Source: an uncultured Faecalibacterium sp. (GTDB lineage Bacteria; Bacillota; Clostridia; Oscillospirales; Ruminococcaceae). Taken from it: a DNA stretch of 9,558 nucleotides. Position numbers and translations under genes: made by a program. The stretch spans positions 1 to 9,558 of the forward strand of contig CAKSZE010000062.1 in NCBI GenBank assembly GCA_934525325.1, given 5' to 3'. Each line of letters begins with the position of its first letter. The first letter of the stretch is position 1. Of this stretch, positions 5,530 to 9,558 are shown in pieces. The notes below the pieces were generated by a model. The model made no database searches and was not told where the DNA came from. It saw only the letters and a list, made by a program, of their open reading frames with translations.

Positions 5530-5560
5530 GGCGCGGCATTCTTGTCGCGCCGTTTTGGTT
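5530..5560 (+). terminator. Terminator-like hairpin in the leader of the YesN/YesM operon
   Basis: GGCGCG (5530-5535) and CGCGCC (5546-5551) form a six-pair all-GC stem around a ten-base loop, followed by GTTTTGGTTT. The stem is short and the T run interrupted, so termination would be partial. It lies between two promoters for the same gene. Confidence 0.4.
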
Positions 5561-5571
5561 TGTGGTATACT
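5542..5571 (+). promoter_or_regulatory. Proximal promoter of the YesN/YesM operon
   Basis: TATACT (5566-5571) is preceded after 18 bases by TTGTCG (5542-5547), which overlaps the right arm of the leader hairpin. The start near 5578 would give a 20-nt leader and avoid the hairpin. Confidence 0.4.
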
Positions 5572-5597
5572 GAAAAAACAGGTGGAGGAGGATCTCT

Positions 5598-7184
5598 ATG
5601 TATCGTCTGATCATTGCGGATGACGAGGAAAGCATTCGCAACGGCATTGCACATAGCCTTCCGTGGCGGGAATGGGGCTATGAAGTCTGTGCGCTTTGTT
5701 CCGATGGGCAGGAAGTGCTGGAACAGCTGAAGATTGTTCATCCCGATGTTGTGCTTTCGGATATCCGAATGCCCGGAATGGATGGCGTAGAGCTTATGCA
5801 GCGGCTGAGCAGCGCTTACCCTGATGTAAAGATCGTGATCCTGAGCGGTTACAGCGATTTTGAGTATCTGAATATGTCCATCAAAAATCATGTAGCGGAA
5901 TATTTGCTGAAGCCGACGGATTTTGAAGATTTCGAGGAGACCTTCCTGCGTTTGAAAAATACATTGGACAAGGAACGCCTGCAAACGGCGCGCGTCAGCG
6001 AGAGCGTTCAGCGGCATTTTCAGATCTGGCTGACCTCTTTGCTGGAAGGCACTGCACTTCCGCAAGAAAGCGAACGCTTTCTTCCGATGCTTACCGCGCA
6101 GGGGATCGACACGGATAACCTTGTCGTGGCCGCTTTTACGCTGGACGGACACGGCGGAGACGAAAAAGCAGATCTGCTGGAACTGTGGCGGAACATCTGG
6201 AAGATCAGCAGTCAGCTCCCTGCCGGGCAGCTGCGTCAACTGCCTTTTTTGTTTGGCGGCGAACGGCTGCTCATTTTATACAGCAGCGAATCCGAGATCC
6301 AGATGGATGATGTGACGACGCAGATCCGGCAGCTGCAGGAGGCGGTGCGCACGCAGCTTCGCGCTGCATTATCCGCCGGCATCAGCAGCCTTTGCACCGA
6401 ACTGGAGATGCTGCCGCAGGCTTATGAGCAGGCAAATTGCTGTGCAAAGCAGAGCGCTTTTTCCGGGACGGAAAGCGTCTTTTATTTCCAGCAGATCCAG
6501 AACGCGCAGCCCAAAGTCCCCCTCTATTTTGACACTGAAAAGATAGAAAAATCCCTGTTGGCGCAGGATTACAATACGCTGCGCACCGAGATCGACCGGG
6601 TGCTTTTGCTGCCAGGCACGGCACAGCTGGACTACCAGACCGTAGACCGCCTGTGCCTGTCGCTGCTGTTCCATGTTTCGCTGTGGAGCCTGCGCTATGG
6701 CGTGCAGATGGAAGAAGTTTTGCGGACACTGGGGGCGCACTACACCGACATTCACCAGTGCGGCACCCTGACCAGCAAACGGGATTTCGTGCTGGCGTGC
6801 CTGTTTGCCTGTCAGCAGGCACTTGCCCACCGCCGCAATCATGGCCGCACGGTCAACAGCGTTGCGCAGCGCGTCCGGGAATATGTGGACAGCGAATACG
6901 CTTCCCACATGATCTCGCTGGAAAGCGTGGCGGCAAGCGTCCATAAAACGCCGGCTTACATTTCCCGTGTGTTCAAGAACGAACTTGGCTGCAATTTTTC
7001 CGATTACCTGACCGAAAAACGAATGCACCGCGCGGCAGAACTGCTGAAAGAACCCGATGGAAAAGTGTATCTCATTGCCCAGCAGTGCGGCTATGCGGAT
7101 ACCTCCAACTTCATCCGGGTCTTTAAGAAATATTACGGCATCAGTCCGGTGGAATACCGTGCAGCACAGGGAGGAGCAGAATGA
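5598..7184 (+). CDS. YesN-type response regulator with AraC DNA-binding domain
   Basis: The 528-residue product has a receiver domain (about 1-120), a long middle region (about 125-420) and a C-terminal AraC/XylS domain (about 430-522). In the receiver, D8/D9, the phospho-acceptor D55 in VVLSDIRMPGMDG, S83 in ILSGYSDFEY and K105 in YLLKPTDF are all present. The AraC part has two helix-turn-helix units, SLESVAASVHKTPAYISRVF and VYLIAQQCGYADTSNFIRVF, ending with the family signature YYGISPVEYR. The length and layout are typical of YesN regulators in Firmicutes, which commonly activate carbohydrate ABC importer genes. GGAGGAGG sits six bases before the ATG. The stop overlaps the kinase start (ATGA), so the two are translationally coupled. 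The repeats before the downstream binding-protein gene are the likeliest targets in view. Confidence 0.95.
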   Translation: MYRLIIADDEESIRNGIAHSLPWREWGYEVCALCSDGQEVLEQLKIVHPDVVLSDIRMPGMDGVELMQRLSSAYPDVKIVILSGYSDFEYLNMSIKNHVAEYLLKPTDFEDFEETFLRLKNTLDKERLQTARVSESVQRHFQIWLTSLLEGTALPQESERFLPMLTAQGIDTDNLVVAAFTLDGHGGDEKADLLELWRNIWKISSQLPAGQLRQLPFLFGGERLLILYSSESEIQMDDVTTQIRQLQEAVRTQLRAALSAGISSLCTELEMLPQAYEQANCCAKQSAFSGTESVFYFQQIQNAQPKVPLYFDTEKIEKSLLAQDYNTLRTEIDRVLLLPGTAQLDYQTVDRLCLSLLFHVSLWSLRYGVQMEEVLRTLGAHYTDIHQCGTLTSKRDFVLACLFACQQALAHRRNHGRTVNSVAQRVREYVDSEYASHMISLESVAASVHKTPAYISRVFKNELGCNFSDYLTEKRMHRAAELLKEPDGKVYLIAQQCGYADTSNFIRVFKKYYGISPVEYRAAQGGAE

Positions 7185-8986
7185 AAAGCGGACACCTGAC
7201 CCTGCGCAAAAAGATGATTTTGGCATTACTGGCTTCTTTTTTGCCGATGCTGCTTGCGATCACGCTGCTGTTTGCCCGCTCGATCCGGGTGCAGCACCGG
7301 GCGCATGTTCAAGCCATCAGCTATACGGCACAGGACATCAGCAAAACGCTGGACCGATTTACCGAGGGCGTGTACAGTGTTTCCGATGCCTTTTCCACCG
7401 ATGAGCGTCTGCTGGAGATCCTTGACCGCAGTTACAGCGATAATCCGAATGCCAAAAAGTACGCCATCACCTACGCGAACGGCGCACTGTTTGAAAGCTA
7501 TTCCCGGCTGGTAAAGCAGAAAAAGATCGATGCAATCTATGTAGTCAACCGCCACGATGTTCTGGACTTTCTGGACCCGAACCAGACCACGACCCTGCTC
7601 ATCAAAAGCTTTGAAGCACTGGGAATGGACGATGCACAGAAATTCGGAAAGTTCTACTTTTACCCTTTGCAGGAGAATTTTCTCCGCACAGAGCAGTACG
7701 GTGAGGTGCGGCGGGATCAGGTGGTTCTGGGTAGCCGCCGGGTGTATTCGGCGCTGAAAAGCGGATATCCCTATATCCATGTCTTTGCCATTGAGGAAAA
7801 GACCCTATATGACCTGTATGAATTGCAGGCCAAGCGCATTGGTGCCGAGGTGTATATCCTGACGCAGGACGGCAAGCTGATCTCCTCTACCAATGAGGAT
7901 GCTGTTGCATCCGGCTGTGTACCGGAAGGCATTGCCGCCGCTCTGGCAGAGCATCCGGGCGAAAACGGCACGCTCCGCATCGGTGAAAGCGCTTATGATG
8001 TAGCATTTGCCAAAGGGGACTCGACCCCTTGGACAACGGTGCTTCTGGCTCCGACCAAAAGCCTGACTTCCGCAACCTCGGAGCTGTATCTCCAGACGAT
8101 CCTCGTTCTGGCGGTCTGCGGCGGGGTGTTTGCCCTGCTGATCCTATACTTCTACTGGCGGTTCATGATTCCGATGACCCAGCTGGAAGAAGCCATGCGG
8201 AACGCAGACGCCGGGGATCTGCACTCCTACGCAAAGCCGCAGGGTCCGGAGGAGGTCTCGCGGATGATGACCACCTACAATTCCATGCTGGACAGCATCC
8301 GGGTGGGGCTGGACCAGCAGGTGCAGATGGAGCGCCGGAAGCAAGAACTGGAAATGCAGGTCCTGATGAGCCAGATCAATCCGCATTTTCTCTACAATAC
8401 GCTGGAAACCATCGTCTGGAAGGCCAGCGAAGCCGGGAGACCGGATATCAGCAAAATGGCATCCAGTCTGGGCAAATTGTACCGGCTGAGCATTTCGGGC
8501 GGGCTGTTCGTGCCGCTCCGACAGGAGCTGGAGCATGTTCAGATGTACATGAACATCCAGCGCATCCGCTACGGAAGCAAAATTGACTATGAAGTCCGGC
8601 TCCACGGCTGCGATGCCGCAAGCGTGGAAGTGCTCAAGCTGATCCTTCAGCCGGTGGTGGAGAACAGTATCCTCTACGGCATGGAGGGGCTGGAACACGT
8701 TCTGCGCATCCGGGTGGCTGCGTACCACCGGGGGGACAAGCTGGTGCTGACGGTCACGGATAACGGCATCGGCATGGACGAGACTGCGCTGAAAAATCTG
8801 CGGCATCAGATCGCACACGGCCGCAAGCCCTCGGCAGAAAAGAACCGCCGCAGCACCGGTATCGGTCTGCACAACATTGAAGCACGCCTGCGGCTGTATG
8901 CAGGTGCATCCGATCATGTCACGGTGCAGAGCCGTCCCGGTTTTGGCACACGGGTCCGCATTGAACTGCCGTGGAAAACCATCTGA
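7181..8986 (+). CDS. YesM/LytS-type sensor histidine kinase
   Basis: The 601-residue membrane kinase starts with a transmembrane helix (about 11-33). An extracytoplasmic sensor region of about 270 residues follows, whose end (GAEVYILTQDGKLISSTN) looks like a Cache-type fold. A second helix (about 303-326, LQTILVLAVCGGVFALLILY) leads into a HAMP domain (about 327-380). The cytoplasmic core has QINPHFLYNTLETIVW with phospho-acceptor H402, the N box QPVVENSILYG (N495), TDNGIGMD (526-533) and STGIGLHNIEARL (558-570). This is the His_kinase/HATPase pair of YesM proteins. It overlaps the regulator stop by four bases and surely phosphorylates it. The substrate-binding gene downstream suggests sensing of a sugar or oligosaccharide, directly or through the binding protein; that is inference. 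Confidence 0.95.
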   Translation: MKSGHLTLRKKMILALLASFLPMLLAITLLFARSIRVQHRAHVQAISYTAQDISKTLDRFTEGVYSVSDAFSTDERLLEILDRSYSDNPNAKKYAITYANGALFESYSRLVKQKKIDAIYVVNRHDVLDFLDPNQTTTLLIKSFEALGMDDAQKFGKFYFYPLQENFLRTEQYGEVRRDQVVLGSRRVYSALKSGYPYIHVFAIEEKTLYDLYELQAKRIGAEVYILTQDGKLISSTNEDAVASGCVPEGIAAALAEHPGENGTLRIGESAYDVAFAKGDSTPWTTVLLAPTKSLTSATSELYLQTILVLAVCGGVFALLILYFYWRFMIPMTQLEEAMRNADAGDLHSYAKPQGPEEVSRMMTTYNSMLDSIRVGLDQQVQMERRKQELEMQVLMSQINPHFLYNTLETIVWKASEAGRPDISKMASSLGKLYRLSISGGLFVPLRQELEHVQMYMNIQRIRYGSKIDYEVRLHGCDAASVEVLKLILQPVVENSILYGMEGLEHVLRIRVAAYHRGDKLVLTVTDNGIGMDETALKNLRHQIAHGRKPSAEKNRRSTGIGLHNIEARLRLYAGASDHVTVQSRPGFGTRVRIELPWKTI

Positions 8987-8990
8987 ATCC

Positions 8991-9036
8991 AAAAACTGAG
9001 GGATGCCGCTGACAGTTGCGGCATCCCTCAATTTGA
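8991..9036. terminator. Strong hairpin after the kinase gene, terminator-like
   Basis: GAGGGATGCCGC (8998-9009) pairs perfectly with GCGGCATCCCTC (9018-9029) around an eight-base loop. On the plus strand only AATTTGATAT follows, a weak tail, so read-through from the kinase gene towards the binding-protein gene is possible. On the minus strand the stem is followed by AGTTTTTGG, a better tail, though no minus-strand gene ends here. Confidence 0.65.
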
Positions 9037-9045
9037 TATATCAGG

Positions 9046-9131
9046 TTTTTTTGACATTCATTGTCTGTTTTTGACTTATGTCAAAAAATGCGGATAAAAG
9101 AGAATTTTTGCCTATTTTCACAAATAAGTCA
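9046..9131. repeat. TTTTTGAC repeat cluster, candidate regulator sites
   Basis: TTTTTGAC occurs at 9048-9055 and again at 9068-9075, exactly 20 bases apart. The second copy is the left half of the perfect inverted repeat TTTTTGACTTATGTCAAAAA (9068-9087). The first copy runs into GACA-TTCAT-TGTC. Further down, ATAAGTCA (9124-9131), the exact reverse complement of TGACTTAT (9072-9079), lies in the promoter spacer. The cluster sits just upstream of, and overlaps, the promoter of the binding-protein gene, as expected for sites of the adjacent YesN-type regulator. Confidence 0.55.
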
Positions 9132-9143
9132 TACTGATATACT
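9115..9143 (+). promoter_or_regulatory. Promoter of the solute-binding protein gene
   Basis: TATACT (9138-9143) has TGA directly before it, an extended -10. The -35 position 17 bases upstream reads TTTTCA (9115-9120), which is poor, so activation by a bound regulator is plausible. The predicted start is near 9150. Confidence 0.6.
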
Positions 9144-9156
9144 AAAGCCATCAAAG

Positions 9157-9183
9157 GCAAGGCGGCCTGCACAAACCGCCTGC
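9157..9183 (+). promoter_or_regulatory. Hairpin at the 5' end of the binding-protein transcript
   Basis: GCA-A-GGCGG (9157-9165) pairs with CCGCCTGC (9176-9183), with one bulged A and a ten-base loop. It begins a few bases after the predicted transcription start and leaves the ribosome binding site free, as 5' stabilising hairpins of abundant binding-protein messages often do. Confidence 0.35.
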
Positions 9184-9217
9184 CGCACACGAAATTCTTG
9201 TAGAAGGAGAAATCATC

Positions 9218-9558
9218 ATGTCAAGATCCATTTCCCGTCGTTCCTTCCTGAAAGCCGCCGGCGTGGGTGCTGCTGCGCTGGGTCTGGCCGCCTGCGGCGG
9301 CTCTTCCAGCAGCTCTACCGCAGCCAGCGCACCGGCTTCCTCCGCTGCCGCAAGCGCCGCATCCGGCTCCGGCAAGCCCTACGAAGGTGTCGTTCTGCAC
9401 TATGCCGCAACCGATACCGAGGCAACCGGCAACGAGATGCAGGATATCGTAAAGATGGTCAAGGAAAAGACCGGTATCGAGATCCAGTTCACCATCATCC
9501 CCAAGGCCGATGTGGGCGAAGTGGACAAGCGTCTGGTCAGCCTGCAGGCAGGCGACGA
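9218..9558 (+). CDS. Extracellular solute-binding lipoprotein of an ABC importer, N-terminal part, cut by the right edge
   Basis: The visible 113 residues begin MSRSISRRSFLKAAG, a twin-arginine-like n-region. A hydrophobic stretch and the lipobox LAAC follow, with Cys26 as the likely lipidated residue. A Ser/Ala-rich linker (about 29-50) tethers the mature domain. That domain begins VVLHYAATDTEATGNEMQDIVKMVKEKTGIEIQFTIIPKADVGEVDKRLVSLQAGD, typed here in parts: VVLHYAATDTEATG opens the first strand, and TGIEIQFTIIP with VDKRLVSLQAGD matches family 1 extracellular solute-binding proteins. Such proteins capture sugars or oligosaccharides for an ABC importer. AGAAGGAG lies eight bases before the ATG. 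Position after a YesM/YesN pair and a repeat-rich promoter supports this role. The substrate cannot be told, and the permease genes would lie beyond the window. Confidence 0.9.
   Translation, partial: MSRSISRRSFLKAAGVGAAALGLAACGGSSSSSTAASAPASSAAASAASGSGKPYEGVVLHYAATDTEATGNEMQDIVKMVKEKTGIEIQFTIIPKADVGEVDKRLVSLQAGD

Noticed and set aside
8144..9031. Minus-strand open frame of 295 codons opposite the YesM-like kinase
   Set aside because: It is antisense to the HAMP, histidine and ATPase motifs of a well-supported kinase and starts within the hairpin after that gene.

Overview
The window looks like chromosomal DNA from a GC-rich Firmicute of the Oscillospiraceae/Ruminococcaceae. Faecalibacterium is my best guess. 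The reasons are AGGAGG-type ribosome binding sites before nearly every gene, G/C-ending codons, GHKL-type kinases paired with LytTR and YesN-type regulators, and a solute-binding lipoprotein with an SRRSFLK start. This placement is inference; no rRNA or marker gene is present. All genes appear intact except the two cut by the window edges. I see no tRNA, rRNA, insertion sequence, phage gene or CRISPR array.

Layout. (1) Positions 1-2294, minus strand: a polyamine operon made of an Orn/Lys/Arg decarboxylase (speA-like) followed 12 bases later by spermidine synthase (speE, cut by the left edge). It has an unusually long leader of about 410 nt. The leader starts at a near-consensus promoter, holds several hairpins and a short Arg-rich reading frame, and ends in a strong intrinsic terminator just before the speA ribosome binding site. 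(2) Positions 2398-4496, plus strand: an AgrA-like LytTR response regulator and an AgrC-like membrane GHKL histidine kinase, with no agrB or agrD in view. (3) Positions 4594-5396, minus strand: a two-gene operon encoding a divergent YhcH/YjgK/YiaL-family protein and a small two-helix membrane protein. It has a palindrome over its promoter and shares a bidirectional terminator with region 2. (4) Positions 5467-8986, plus strand: a YesN-type AraC response regulator and a YesM-type histidine kinase that overlap by ATGA. (5) From about 9046 to the right edge: a promoter region rich in TTTTTGAC repeats, followed by the start of a lipoprotein substrate-binding gene of an ABC importer.

How the genes may work together. 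SpeA and SpeE belong to one polyamine pathway: basic amino acid decarboxylation, then aminopropyl transfer. The YesM/YesN pair next to a substrate-binding protein is the usual arrangement for a two-component system controlling a sugar or oligosaccharide importer. The repeats before the binding-protein gene are good candidates for the regulator's sites. The LytTR system has no obvious signal or target gene in view other than possible self-regulation.

The most promising undescribed element is the speA leader: strong promoter, structured RNA, a possible leader peptide, and a terminator at the gene's door. It suggests transcription attenuation of polyamine synthesis. I do not recognise it as a known riboswitch class.
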